DNA of 64,000 nucleotides from positions 5,163,247 through 5,227,246 of the forward strand of contig OU696597.1 of the NCBI GenBank assembly GCA_916048095.2. The letters run 5' to 3'. The notes under the pieces are model-generated. The model was not told the origin of the DNA, made no database searches, and worked only from the letters and a program-made list of their open reading frames with translations. The DNA comes from Sacculina carcini. Lineage: Eukaryota > Arthropoda > Thecostraca > Sacculinidae. The translations under genes were made by a program, and so were the position numbers. Below are positions 22,245-34,129 of the stretch, piece by piece (position 1 is the first letter of the stretch; the number at the start of each line of letters is the position of its first letter).

Positions 22245-23051
22245 TTTGGTTCAAAAGAGCAAAACAAGTTCATCGTCCAGTACGTAAGCGCTTCGTACGC
22301 AATGCATACACCTCCACTGGACTAAATGACACATGGCAAGTTGATTTGTGCGATGTTTCACGTCTACGTGGCCATAACACACAAGTGCGTTATTTGTTGG
22401 GTGTAATTGACGTATTTAGCAGACAGGCATATGTGCGTGTATTACATAGTAAACGGGTACCTGCCGTGGTCAAAGCAGTGAACCATATTCTCACCAACAA
22501 TTGTACACCGATGCAAATAATGAGCGACCATGGTGGTGAATTCACAAGAAGAGAATTTCAACGTGTAATGAAAGAGCACAACGTGTATTATTATACGACA
22601 TCTACAATCATAAGGAAGGCGTGGATAATTGAACGATTTTTCCGTACTCTGTCCTCGCTGATACACAAGTTTATGACCGAAAACAACACAAAACACTTTG
22701 TCAAAAATCTACCTCAATTGGTGAATTTGTATAACAGCACTGTACATAGATCAATCGGTAATAATAATCATATGATCAAACGGATCTCGCGCTGTAACTT
22801 GATCAAATCAACACTTGATCAACACATTGTCGCGCAAAAAGCAAACATCAAAGCTTCGCGTAGGCGATCATGTGCGAATGTTTAGACCGAAAACTCTATT
22901 TGAAATAGGATATCGACAGACATTTAGCAACGAAACGTTCAAAATTGATTCCATATACAAACGTCGATCAATTCCCATGTATATGCTATGTGATGATGAT
23001 GGACATTTGATTACCGGGACATTTTACTATCAAGAACTTCAACGTGTTTGA
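22229..23051 (+). pseudogene. Polinton retroviral-type (DDE) integrase, one frameshift
   Basis: Inserts the element by DNA cutting and joining. From ATG 22229 the catalytic core reads DTWQVDLCDV (Asp39), VIDVFSRQAYV, IMSDHGGEF (Asp100) and WIIERFFRTLSSLIHKF (Glu135), giving the D,D,E triad. The first ATG may be internal: the same frame is open upstream to about 22130 and encodes plausible integrase N-terminal sequence. Near 22855 the frame changes by one base. The C-terminal SH3-like DNA-binding domain (KLRVGDHVRMFRPKTLFEIG) then runs to TGA 23049-23051. It lies just inside the right TIR, a usual place in Polintons. Confidence 0.88.
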
Positions 23052-23080
23052 ATACAACATGAATATTGTACATAGTCTTT

Positions 23081-23920
23081 GCGACCGTTTTAATAACCAA
23101 TTTAGTCAAACCATTTTGTATGAATAGGGCACCCATTTCGGCTATAATTGAAAAATTATTCTATTCACGCCTCTGCCAAACATCGACTCGGCGATCCCAA
23201 TATATCGTGACGCAAACAAATGTGACGCGAAATAATTATTAAATACAAATGTGACGCAAAATGGCTTTTAAAGAAAAAAAATATTTAGCCCTATTAAACA
23301 TTCCCCGTAAAACGCTGCTGTGGTGGAACTATGCGAGGACCCCGGTTCGAAACCCGTCAGGTATGTAAATTTAAGATACATGAAGTTAGGTTAGGTTGGG
23401 TCGGCTTAGGTTAGGTATAGAATAAAGAATACATATAATAAAGAATAAGACATAAAACAAATGTAGCGCTAAGGAGACAAATAAAATAATTCAGAGACAA
23501 ATGTGGCGCTAAAGAGACAAATAAAATTATTTAGAGACAAATGTCGCGCTAAAGAGACAAAAGAATAATTTAGAGTCAAATGTCGCGCTAAAGAGACACA
23601 TATGTCTAGTTCCACCAGCAAGCGCTATATATACACCAATTACACATCACCTGTAAAACGCTGCTGTGGCCGATCTCTGCAGACGCTGGCTTGGAGACAC
23701 GAGGACCACGGTTCGAAGCCCGTCAGGTATGTATATTTAAAATACATAAAAATAAAAAATTATGTATAGAACAAAGAAAGTTAGGTTAGGTCAGGTTAGG
23801 TTGGGTCGGGTTAGGTTAGGTGAGGTTGGGTTGGGTTAAGTCAGGTTGAGGCAAAAAAATGACGTCAGAGGGGGGCCTAAGTAATGTAAACAAATGTCAC
23901 AAAGTGTTGAACTCTACTAC
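23081..23920 (-). repeat. Polinton right terminal inverted repeat
   Basis: Reverse complement of 10294-11305, ending CTCTACTAC. It has four copies of the 40-bp GCGCTAAAGAGACAAAT unit (23463, 23503, 23543, 23582) against eight at the left, which accounts for most of the 170-base length difference. TTAGG-like pentamers lie at 23385-23415 and 23775-23840. Confidence 0.88.
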
Positions 23921-24035
23921 TGCATATAGTTGGCATTGCATGATATTACAACCCATATCCTTATGCAACTTAAACGTATGCAACTTGAAATTAAACCAAT
24001 TAAATTACAGTCAAATTCAGTAGTTTACTTTGTTC
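23921..24035 (-). mobile_element. Continuation of the interrupted Helitron
   Basis: Resumes TGCATATAGTTGGCATTGCA after the Polinton and runs to ACTTTGTTCC, where a hAT-like sequence begins. It matches the Helitron sequence at 29495-29600 and 50840-50950. Confidence 0.7.
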
Positions 24036-24790
24036 CAGGGTTGGCTGATTTAAATCATGATTTAAATCAATTGATTTTTTTAAATCAATTATTTAAATCA
24101 AATTCAGTTATTTAATTCATTTTAAAAATATTGTGCGGTTTTACTGAGTGATACCTTACCGGGGGTGGCTTATTCAAATCAGGCTGGTCTAAACGGTTTA
24201 AATCAACCAATATGTTATCAGTGGCAAACACTGTTAGTGGATAGTTCAGAATCTACATTAGTGCTGTTCACCGGATTTTACATTTATGTAAAATCTGCAA
24301 AAAAAATTCATTTGCATTCTTTCAAAAAAGCAAATTTTAAAATGCAAATAACGGTACGTAAATTTCTTATATATATATCACTTGATGGCTTCAAATAATT
24401 AATTCATTTTTTATTATATTTTATATTATTTTTTTTTTTCTTATGCAGACATGTTTATTGCCCAAAATCAGACACAGAAAGCATAAAACACAAGCACATG
24501 GCACACAAGCGCATGACACGATTTTAGCAAAATAGAGACTTAAATAATTAAATAAGCGACACTGAATGATTATGAAGTGACGGTCATTAAATCAATCATA
24601 TATAAACACTTTAAATGATTTAAATGATTATATTAGATTTTAAATATAGAAACACTTTGATATGATTTAAATGTGTCAGTAAAATTGCATAAAAGTTTCC
24701 TTCTTGATATGAGTTTCATTAATTATAACATTTGCTAATAGCTTGGTGCAATGCTTAATCACATTGGTAAAGTCAAAGCTGAGCACTGAA
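24036..24790 (+). mobile_element. hAT-like non-autonomous element, right end missing
   Basis: Starts CAGGGTTGGCTGATTTAAATC, a typical hAT terminus, followed by clustered GATTTAAATCAA motifs (24045-24115 and again around 24610-24670). No complementary terminus or 8-bp duplication was found on the right, where a LINE begins, so the element was probably truncated by that insertion. No transposase ORF. Confidence 0.5.
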
Positions 24791-24793
24791 GTA

Positions 24794-26503
24794 TCAAAAG
24801 AAGAAAGAAACTAAAGAAACATCGGAGGAGGAGGTGAAGCACGTCTTCAGGAAGTGAGTGCTTACAAAGCGTGCGGTCCTGATGACATCAGTGGTCGCAT
24901 TGTGCGAGAATGTGCAGCAGAGTTCGCTGTCCCATTGAGCAAGATTTTCCATATCTGTCTGAATACTGGCGTTTTCCCTAGCACTTGGAAGGACGCTAAT
25001 GTAATCCACGTTCCAAAGAAGGGTGACCGCAAGCAGGCAGCTAACTATCGCTCCATAAGCCTGCTGCCTGTGTTTGCCAAAGTACTTGAGGAGATTGTAC
25101 AAGCGCGTTTGCTGAGTCATGTTTTGCCAGCGATTTCGAAGAACCAGCATGGTTTCTGCCCAGGGCGTTCTTGTGTCACCAATCTGGCCGCGTTGGTGAG
25201 CTTTGCCGGAGACGCAATCGACGCGAAAACTCAGCTGGACGTTCTATACACGGACTTCTCGTCGGCATTCCAGAGTGTTGACCATCGTATGCTGCTCCAC
25301 AAGCTATCCGAAGCGTATGACGTCAAAGGCTTGCTACATGACTTACTGAGATCCTATCTCACGGGACGCCGGCAACGAGTGCTGGTGAACGGAGTGTCAT
25401 CACCGTGGTCTCAGGTAACCAGCGGAGTACCGGAGGGGTCTATTCTAAGCCCCCTCCTGTTCATCATCTACGTGAACGATTTGGCTGAGAAATTGGGCAC
25501 CTCAGCACTATTATACGCAGATGACGTAAAACATTTACGGACGGTCAAGGCGAGCAACGACTGTGAGAGTCTGCAAGAGCGGCTCAACACTCTGTGTGAG
25601 TGGTGTAAAATGTGGGGTCTCTTACTGAACCCTGCAAAATGCTCACACTTGTGTATCACGCTGAAAAAGAAACCAGTTGAGTTCACCTACACGATAGGCT
25701 GCGACAATTTGAAAAAGGTTACCACTACACGTGACCTGGGGGTCGTCATTGACTCCAATATCACCTTTGCACAACACATTGATGACGTCGCTCGCAGAGC
25801 CAACCGCTCACTTGGTGTGCTCACCAGATGCATGCAAGGTCTACCACGGAACTTCGACTCACGAAGCCTGATTGCCGCCTATTGTTCGAATGTGCGGTCG
25901 ACCATCGAATACGCCAGTGTAATTTTGGCAGGCGCAGCACCAACGCACACACAGAGGCTGCAGCTGATACAGAACAGATTCCTCCGCACACTTAAGTACC
26001 TGCAGGCCAATCGAACTGAGATGAATCACACCGAACTCCATTCAATGTACGGCCTCCATCCACTTGACATTCGCAGGCGATAGCTCGACGCCACGTTTCT
26101 GTATTCTTTAATGAAAAACAGACTCGACTCTCCGCAGCTGCTGTCACGAGTCGGATGGAGAGTACCAAGACCATGTGTGCGCCCCCTGGACCCCCTGCAC
26201 ATACCACCAACGCGCACCGTGGTCACTGGTAGAATATGACACGCTCGCTTGCCTCTATACTACAACAAGCTAGTGAATAAGCAGCCCGGTATAGACATCC
26301 TTAATGTCAGTCGTTCTGCACTTCGCAAAGTCTGTTTTTAATATTGACTTTTTATATATACATATTTTTTTATTATAAAGTTTTAGAATCTTATATTTGC
26401 TATTCGCTTCCGTGAATTGTATTATGTGTACTCCGCCTATAATTGGGATGTCATCCTGTTGGTCGGTGTGAATAAAAACAAAACAAAACAAAACAAAACA
26501 AAA
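24794..26503 (+). mobile_element. 5'-truncated non-LTR retrotransposon
   Basis: Holds most of the reverse transcriptase and the full C-terminus, a short 3' UTR and an (AAAAC)n tail at 26473-26501. Helitron sequence resumes immediately after (AATAGTAGAAAAATGAATT). The 5' end is ragged at about 24794-24830, as usual for incomplete reverse transcription. Confidence 0.85.
24810..26337 (+). pseudogene. Non-LTR reverse transcriptase (Jockey/CR1 group)
   Basis: Copies element RNA into DNA at the target. Motifs in order: ACGPDDISGRIV, PKKGDRKQAANYRSISLLPV, FCPGRSCVTNL, LYTDFSSAFQSVDH (catalytic Asp), SGVPEGSILSPLLF, LLYADDVK (catalytic YADD), and the thumb SHLCITLKKK. The continuous frame runs 24854-26083. 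Upstream, EEEVKHVF is in a different frame, so a base is missing near 24855. Beyond the TAG at 26081-26083 the sequence still reads as the family C-terminus to about 26337, with a second stop near 26236. No endonuclease domain is present. The exact clade is not decided. Confidence 0.88.
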
Positions 26504-27343
26504 TAGTAGAAAAATGAATTTATTTTATTCACTCGGTGTTCAAGTGTAATTTTGGATGGACTTGATAATTTTGCCAATTTCATACGTTTTTTGTATCATT
26601 TGTGGGTATACATTATAACTTTTCTAGTAGAACATAAAATTATTTACATAATAGTATAATTTTTATAGCTGTACCATTGCTGGTTTATGAGGAATAGATA
26701 GCGTAATATTGACCAAAATATTCACGTTTTTTGTGCTAATTTAGCCTTTTTGACTTTGTCATTCACAATTCACACCGCCGTAACTTTTTTTTTATACATT
26801 TTGAAAAATGACAAATTTTACCGTGTTGTAGAAAACAAAATTCCCAGCATGATGGTATTATTTATTTAGATGTGTGATAATTAATTTTGAGAAATAGAGA
26901 AAAAAGTATAGAAAATCGGACGCGTGGACTTTAAATCAATTTTTTAATGTAAATTGATTTTTTTTCCATTTTACATGTTTTATATTTAGTTTTTGGGTAT
27001 GAATTATAGTTTGTTATGTAGAACAGAAAATTTAATATAATATAATTTGTATAGTTGTACCATTTTTGGTTTAGGAAATCTCGATGGCAAAATATTAACC
27101 AAAATTTTCGCATTTTTCAGGGTTCATTCTGTTGTTTCACCGCTATAACTTTTCTTGGTTTTATTTTTAAATTTTTAAATTTAGCCTAGAGTGACCGGGA
27201 CCGGGAGTAGCCGGGACAATATTATCTCATAAACATGAGCCATCGCTTTGTTTACGTTTCAAGGCCCTGATCTATACCATAGAGCCCGCGCAGTTAGGTC
27301 ACCTCATATTCAAGCATAAACGCACACAGACAGATTGATAATT

Positions 27344-27345
<2 letters not shown>
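26504..27345 (-). mobile_element. Helitron-like fragment (minus)
   Basis: Contains GCCAATTTCATACGTTTTTTG and the GGTATA...TTATTTAGATGTGTGATAA block of the family body, then a 5'-end region of the second type (ATTCAAGCATAAACGCACAC, GACAGATTGATAATTTCTTT) running into (TA)n. The centre includes GTGACCGGGACCGGGAGTAG, not seen elsewhere. Confidence 0.55.

Positions 27346-27424
<79 letters not shown>
27346..27424. repeat. (TA)n microsatellite
   Basis: About 38 TA units between two minus-oriented Helitron units. Confidence 0.9.
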
Positions 27425-27425
<1 letters not shown>

Positions 27426-29595
27426 TAGCATTAAAACCCGCCCGTTGTGCGGAGCAATTCATAAAAATATTGCAAATTAAAAATAAATAAGGCAAAGTCA
27501 TGAAAACCTTAATCAATTAAAAGGTCTAAATTTCATTATATTTAATTTTATTTTGACAAAATATTTTCACTCAACACGCCTCATATTTAAACCCGCCCGA
27601 CGTGAGGAATAATTCAGAACTCAAACACCATCCGTTCTGGTTCTTGAAGTCAAATCCATTAGTTTTGTATATGAATTCATTCTACACGGTGAAATTGAAT
27701 GTTTTATTGCTGCCCGCGGGACATTTTTATTCCATAAAAATGAGCCATCCCTTCGTTTGCGTTTGAAGCCCATGATCATTGAACCAGCGAACCATGAACC
27801 AGCGCAATTATGTCACCTCATATTCAAGCATACATACACAGACAGACAGATAATTTCTTCTTTATGTATATATATAGCATTAAAACCCGCCCGTTGTGCG
27901 GAGCAATTCATAACATGAAATTCATATTCAATTAATAAAAAATATGGAAAAATAAAAATGAAATAGGGTACACTCATAAAAATATTAATCAATTGAAAAT
28001 TATAAGTTTAATTATTTTTATTTGCATTAAAACCAGCATTAAAACCCGCCCGTTGTGCGGAGCAATTCATAAAAATATTGCAAATTAAAAATAAATAAGG
28101 CAAAGTCATGAAAACCTTAATCAATTAAAAGGTCTAAATTTCATTATTTGGAATTTTATTTTGACAAAATATTTTCACTCAACCCGCCTCATATTTAAAC
28201 CCGCCCGACGTGCGGAATAATTCAGAACTGGAACACCATCCGTTCTGGTTCTTGAAGTCAAATCCATTAGTTTTGTATATGAATTCATTCTACACGGTGA
28301 AATTGAACGTTTTATTGCTGCCCGCGGGACATTTTTATTTCATAAAAATGAGCCATCGCTTCGTTTGCGTTTGAAGCCCCTGATCATTGAGCCAGCGAAC
28401 CATGAACCAGCGCAATTATGTCACCTCATATTCAAGCATACATACACAGACAGACAGATAATTTCTTCTTTATGTATATATATAGCATTAAAACCCGCCC
28501 GTTGTGCGGAGCAATTCATAACATGAAATTCATATTCAATTCATAAAAAATATGGAAAAATATAAATGAAATAGGGTACACTCATAAAAATATTAATCAA
28601 TTGAAAATTATAAGTTTAATTATTTTTATTTCGACAAAATAATTCCCCTCAGTCCGCCTGAGTCATTTTTAAACCCGCCCGTCGTGCTGAATAATTCAGA
28701 ACTCGAACACGATCCGTTCTGCATATTGACGTCAAATCCATTGGTTTTGTGTATGGATTAATTCTACAGGGTAAATTGAACGTTCTATTGTCTATAGTTG
28801 CTGCCCGCGGAGCATTTTTAATTTAAAAAAATACCTTTTTTCAAATGAACCATTTATATTGCATTGCAATCTATATTCTGCTACGTATTATTCCTAATAC
28901 ATATATCATCAGATCGCAAAATATATTTAAAGGTTCAGATCATTCTCCAAAATCATTTGCTTAAGAGCTACTCTACTTTTATCGCTGAAATATTTACTGC
29001 TAGCAAAATATCATATACCTCGCTATCATTTAAGTCCACTCCTTATAGATACATTTAATTGGCCCGTCGTGCGGAACAGTTTATAAAATATAATTAATAT
29101 TCAATTTTATATAAAAAAATTAGTTCAAATTGAAAAAGAAAAACAAACCCATAGGAAAGTTTTAGCCAATATAAGAGTCTAAATGTGAAATTTATGTTTC
29201 AATTTAGAAATATGTTTTTCCACAACCCGCCTCATATTTAATGCTGCCCGTCGTGCGGAATAATTCAGAACTCAAACACGAAACAAACACAAAGAAAATT
29301 GATGAAAAACGACCAATAGAAAAAGTCAAATTAGTAAATTCTTGCTTAAATTATTGACGATGTTTTTCCCTCAACACTGCTCAAATTCACACCCGTCCTT
29401 CGTGTGTAGTAATTCAGAAGTGTAACACTATCAAAACAATGAAACATCTCTATAATTCCAGATTAATGCTTCCTCTAAAACAGCATATGTATATAGTTGG
29501 CATTGCATGATATTACAACCCGTATCCTTATGCAACTTAAGCGTATGCAACTTGAAATTAAACCAATTAAATTACTCAGTAAAATTCAGTAGCTT

Positions 29596-29925
29596 TGTAG
29601 CGCGGTGTATCAGCAAGGCACCGCTGCCTACACACCACGCGGCTGCACTCTCTCCGCTCTCTCCAGAGCGCCCACGCGCTGCTGGCTTGCAGGAGCATCG
29701 CGCCACTGGGCGTGGCTGCAAGCGTTTGCGGACGTTTCCGCCAGGCGCCGCCACGGGCACTGGCGTGTTGGTCTGTGTATTTGTGTGTATGTATGTGTGT
29801 ATGTTCATCAGTCAATTCAGCAGTCGTCAAATAAACTTCCGCGGAAGTACTTGTGTTTCACTGGTGTAGCGAGGCGGCGCGATGCCTAACATCTCAGCAT
29901 TGCGTCGCCTAACGACTCCGCTACA
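29596..29925 (+). repeat. 5' LTR
   Basis: TG...CA ends; contains AATAAA within TCAAATAAACTTCC at about 29829, a likely polyadenylation signal. Confidence 0.9.
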
Positions 29926-30424
29926 TTGGTGACCCCTGTGGGAACACTCTTTCCTTCTGTTTTGTTTGCTTTTACTTTTCATCGTCTTCATCCTCGCGTT
30001 ATATCTTCAGCATTTTCGGATTTTTGTCAAGACTTTCTGCCGGCTCAGGAGGCTGCACGCGGCCATCACCATCAACGCTATCGCTGCACGGACGCGTCAC
30101 CTCGACACAGCAGCGACAGCGGCCGGCTCCGACGGGTGACAGCCGAGCTGGACGGCCCCCGGCAACGACGTCTGCTCTCCAGATATGCGCGCCTCGCCGA
30201 CTCACTGGCGGCGCCTCAGCCTGGGCCTCATTCAGTTTTCCCACCCTAGCCAAACACACCACAACGCAAAAGCCTCCTGCAGCTCCAAAATTTCGCCGCT
30301 CGCCTTTCGCAAATCACATCGTTCGCCTCATCGTCACACATCTTCCACCACTCGTCATCATTCCAACACCGTCACATCTTCGTCGTTCGTCCTCTCCGTG
30401 GCCGCCCGTCTAGGGGGGGAGATG

Positions 30425-30754
30425 TGTAGCGCGGTGTATCAGCAAGGCACCGCTGCCTACACACCACGCGGCTGCACTCTCTCCGCTCTCTCCAGAGCGC
30501 CCACGCGCTGCTGGCTTGCAGGAGCATCGCGCCACTGGGCGTGGCTGCAAGCGTTTGCGGACGTTTCCGCCAGGCGCCGCCACGGGCACTGGCGTGTTGG
30601 TCTGTGTATTTGTGTGTATGTATGTGTGTATGTTCATCAGTCAATTCAGCAGTCGTCAAATAAACTTCCGCGGAAGTACTTGTGTTTCACTGGTGTAGCG
30701 AGGCGGCGCGATGCCTAACATCTCAGCATTGCGTCGCCTAACGACTCCGCTACA
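30425..30754 (+). repeat. 3' LTR
   Basis: Same length and sequence as the 5' LTR and preceded directly by the polypurine tract. Confidence 0.9.
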
Positions 30755-33700
30755 GCTTACTTTGTTCCAAGTAGGATTTTACCCACCCGTCGTGCGGAAC
30801 AATTCATGTGTAAATATTGACGACAATAAAGACTTTCTATACAGTATAGTGTAGCATTAATTAAACTGTACGCAATAAAACCACACCATCCATGCTTGGA
30901 GATAATATGATGCATTCTTAATTGTGATTGGGCTTCAGTGAAATTTAATCGGTGTATATTCCTGTGTAATCGTAAGTGAGCATAATAGCTGTCAAATTGG
31001 CAATATGTCTTTTTGACTTTACACCGCCGTAACTCCCTTCAGATACCCGCCCGTCGTGCGGAACAATTCATAAAGTAAAATTCATGTTCAATCCATAAAA
31101 TAAACTGAATACAAATAAAAAAGCAAGAAATTTAACCTGTATATAAGTTCACCAATGAAAAACTCAAAATGTGAATATTTTAAATTTAAATTTGACAAAA
31201 TATTATCCCTCAATCCGCCTCATATTTGAGCCTGCCCGTCGTGCGGAATAATTCAGAACACAAACACAACAAACAATGGAAATTCTAGCATATAAACCGG
31301 CCCGTCGTGCGGAACAATTCATACCATTAAATTTTTATTAAATTTATAAGAGAAAATAAATATGAATTAATAAGGAAAAGAGTATACCCATAAAAAGTCT
31401 TAATCTCTATATTTTTATATTATTTTGACAAAATAGTTTGCCTAAACCGCCTCATATTTAAACCTGCCCGTCGTGCTGAATAATTCAGAACTCAGACACA
31501 AAACAATGAAAAATGACTAATTTTTTTATCATACTGTTTTCAAAATATATTTATAACTTAACATCACCATCTAGCATTAAAGCCCGCCCGTTGAGCAGAA
31601 CAATAAATAAAGTATAAGGAATATTGAATAAATAAAAAACGATCAGAAATAAAAATATAAAAAGTAAACCCATAAAAAGTCTTAACCAATAGAAAAGTCT
31701 AAATATGAATGTTCTTATTTTAGATGTGGCAAAATATTTTCACTCGAACAGCCTCGTATTTAAACCCGCCCGTCGTGCGGGACTATAAATAAAATATAAT
31801 GAATCAAAAAGGAAAAAGCTTACCCAATAGAAAAATATATATTTGTAAATTCTTGTTTTAATTATTGACGAAGTTTTTCCCTCAACACTGCTCAAATTCA
31901 CACCCGTCCTTCGTGTGTAGTAATTCATAAGTGTAACACTATCAAAACTATGAAACCTGCTGTCATCTCTATAATTCCAGATTTATGCGTCCGCTAAAAC
32001 AGCATATTCATATAGTTGGCATTGCATGATATGACAACCCGTATCCTTATGCAGCTTAAGCGTATGCAACTTGAAATTAAACCAATTAAATTACACAGTA
32101 AAATTCAGTAGCTTACTTTGTTCCAAGTAGCATTTTACCCGCCCGTCGTGCGGAACAATTCATGTATAAATATTGAGGACAATAAAGCCTTTCTATTCAG
32201 TATAGTGTAGCATTAATTAAACTGTACGCAATAAAACCACACCATCCATGCTTGGAGCTAATATGATGCATTCTTAATTGTGATTGGGCTTCAGTGAAAT
32301 TTAATCGGTGTATATTCCTGTGTAATCGCAAGTGCGCATAATAGCTGTCAAATTGGCAATATGTCCTTTTGACTTTACACCGCCGTAACTCCCTTCAGAT
32401 ACACTTTGGAAAATTACAAATTATACCGTATTGTAGAAAAAAAGATTTCTAGCACGATGGTATAATTTATTTTTATGTTTAACAAATAGTTACTGAAAAA
32501 ATGGTAGAAAAATGAATTAATTTTAGTCGCCCGGTGTTCAAGTGTAATTTTGATGTATTTGAGAATTTTGCCAATTTTACACGTTTTTTGTATCATTTGT
32601 GGGTATAAATTATAGCTTATCTTGTAGAACACAATATTATCTACACAGTAGTATATTCCTGTGTATTCGCAAGTGCGTAAATTGTGATTGGACTTCAGTG
32701 AAATTAAATCAGTGTATATTCATGAGTAATCGCAAGTGCGCATAATAGCTGTCAAATTGGCAACATGACATTTTGAATTTACACCGCCGTAACTTCCTTT
32801 AGATACATTTTGGAAAGTTAAAAATTCTAAAGTATTGTAGAAAACAAAATTTCTAGCACGGTGGTATAATTCATTTTAATTTGTGACAATTAGTTTTTGA
32901 GAAATAGGTAGAAAAATGAATTAATTTTAGTCACCCGGTGTTCAAGTGTAATTTTGGATGTATTTGGGAATTTTGCCAATTTTACACGTTTTTTGTATCA
33001 TTTGTGGGTATAAATTTTAGCTTAGCTTGTAGAACACAAAATTTTCTACACAGTAGTATATTCCTGTGTAATCGCAAGTGCGCATAATAGCTGTCAAATT
33101 GGCAATATGTCATTTTGAATTTACACCGCCGTAACTTCCTTTAGGTACACTTTGGAAAATTACAAGTTATACCGTATTGTAGAAAACAAGATTTCTAGCA
33201 CGATGGTATAATTTATTTTTATGTATAACAAATAGTTCTTGAGTAATAGGTAGAAAAATGAATTAATTTTAGTCACCCGGTGCTCAAGTGTAATTTTGGA
33301 TGTATTTGAGAATTTCGCCCATTTTGCACGTTATTTGTATCATTTGTTGTTATAAATTATAGCGTTTCTTGTAGAACACAAAATTTTCTACACAATAGTA
33401 TAATTTTTATAGCTGTACCATTCCTGGTTTATGAGGAATAGATAGCGGAATATTGACCATAATATTCACGTTTTTCAGTGCTAATTTTGCCTTTTTGGCT
33501 TTGTCATTTTGACTTCACACCGCCGCAACTTTTTCTTAATACACTTTGCAAAATTAAAATTTATACCGTTTTGTAGATGACAAAATTTCCAGTATGATGA
33601 TATAATTTGTTTAGACGTGTCATAGTTAGTTGCTGAGAAATAGAGAAAAAAGTACAGAAAATCGGACGCGTCGAGCTTAAATATAATTTTGAATGTAGAC

Positions 33701-34033
33701 TGAAATTTTGTCATTTTTACATATTTTATATTTAATTTTTGGATATGAATTATAGCCTATCGTGTAGAACAGAAAATTCTCTACACAGTGGTATAATCTG
33801 TTTGGCTGTACCATTTCTGGTTTATGAGGAGTAGATGGCAGAGCATTGACCACAATTTTCGCATTTTTCAAATTTATCCTATTGTGTAGACAAGAAAATT
33901 TCCAACGTAATGGTATAAATTTTTGGCGGGTAAACTAAATGGTTACCGAGAAGCAGTTTGCTGAATATGTACCAAGGAGGGTGGGACAGACAAACAGACA
34001 GACACACAGAGAGAGGATCTCTTTTATATATAT

Positions 34034-34036
<3 letters not shown>

Positions 34037-34128
<92 letters not shown>
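34037..34128. repeat. (TA)n microsatellite
   Basis: About 45 TA units between two Helitron units, one of the longest simple repeats in the window. Confidence 0.92.

Positions 34129-34129
<1 letters not shown>

Larger units (their letters stand above)
10294..23920 (+). mobile_element. Polinton/Maverick element, degenerate
   Basis: Self-synthesising virus-like transposon. It has about 1-kb inverted terminal repeats beginning AGTAGTAGAG and ending CTCTACTAC, and a short target duplication (GCATA, or TGCATA if the terminal T at 23921 is host). It carries protein-primed family B polymerase, FtsK/HerA-type packaging ATPase, two small conserved proteins and a retroviral-type integrase, all on the plus strand, with a possible divergent membrane gene near the left end. 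Several insertions and frameshifts have killed it. Without the three large foreign segments (13605-16424, 16806-17085, 18711-20931) the element is only about 8.3 kb, shorter than the usual 15-20 kb, and no capsid or protease gene is recognised. Confidence 0.92.
29596..30754 (+). mobile_element. Short non-autonomous LTR retrotransposon (TRIM-like)
   Basis: Two 330-bp direct repeats (29596-29925, 30425-30754), both TGTAGCGCGG...GACTCCGCTACA and identical as far as I can compare, flank a 499-base interior. The interior starts TTGGTGACCCC, resembling a tRNA-Trp-type primer site used by some Ty3/gypsy elements. It ends in the polypurine tract AGGGGGGAGA. A 4-bp duplication GCTT (29592-29595, 30755-30758) lies in a Helitron whose empty site is seen near 32110. 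It has no gag or pol, only short ORFs, so it depends on a relative. Confidence 0.9.
27425..34036 (-). mobile_element. Helitron-like composite (minus), interrupted by an LTR element
   Basis: Starts with the complement of a CTAG terminus at 27425 and ends with the complement of TCTATATATATAAAAGAGATCC at 34036. The first 450 bases are a short unit (27425-27870) repeated at about 28036-28482 with high identity. The remainder carries numerous hairpin motifs and three 341-base monomers (caagtgcg at 32329, 32670/32733, 33075). The LTR element at 29596-30754 sits in it. No coding sequence is supported. Confidence 0.62.

Noticed and set aside
29605-30718. ORFs of 94-177 residues in the LTR element
   Set aside because: The duplicated ORFs are just the two LTRs; the interior frame has no gag or pol motifs.
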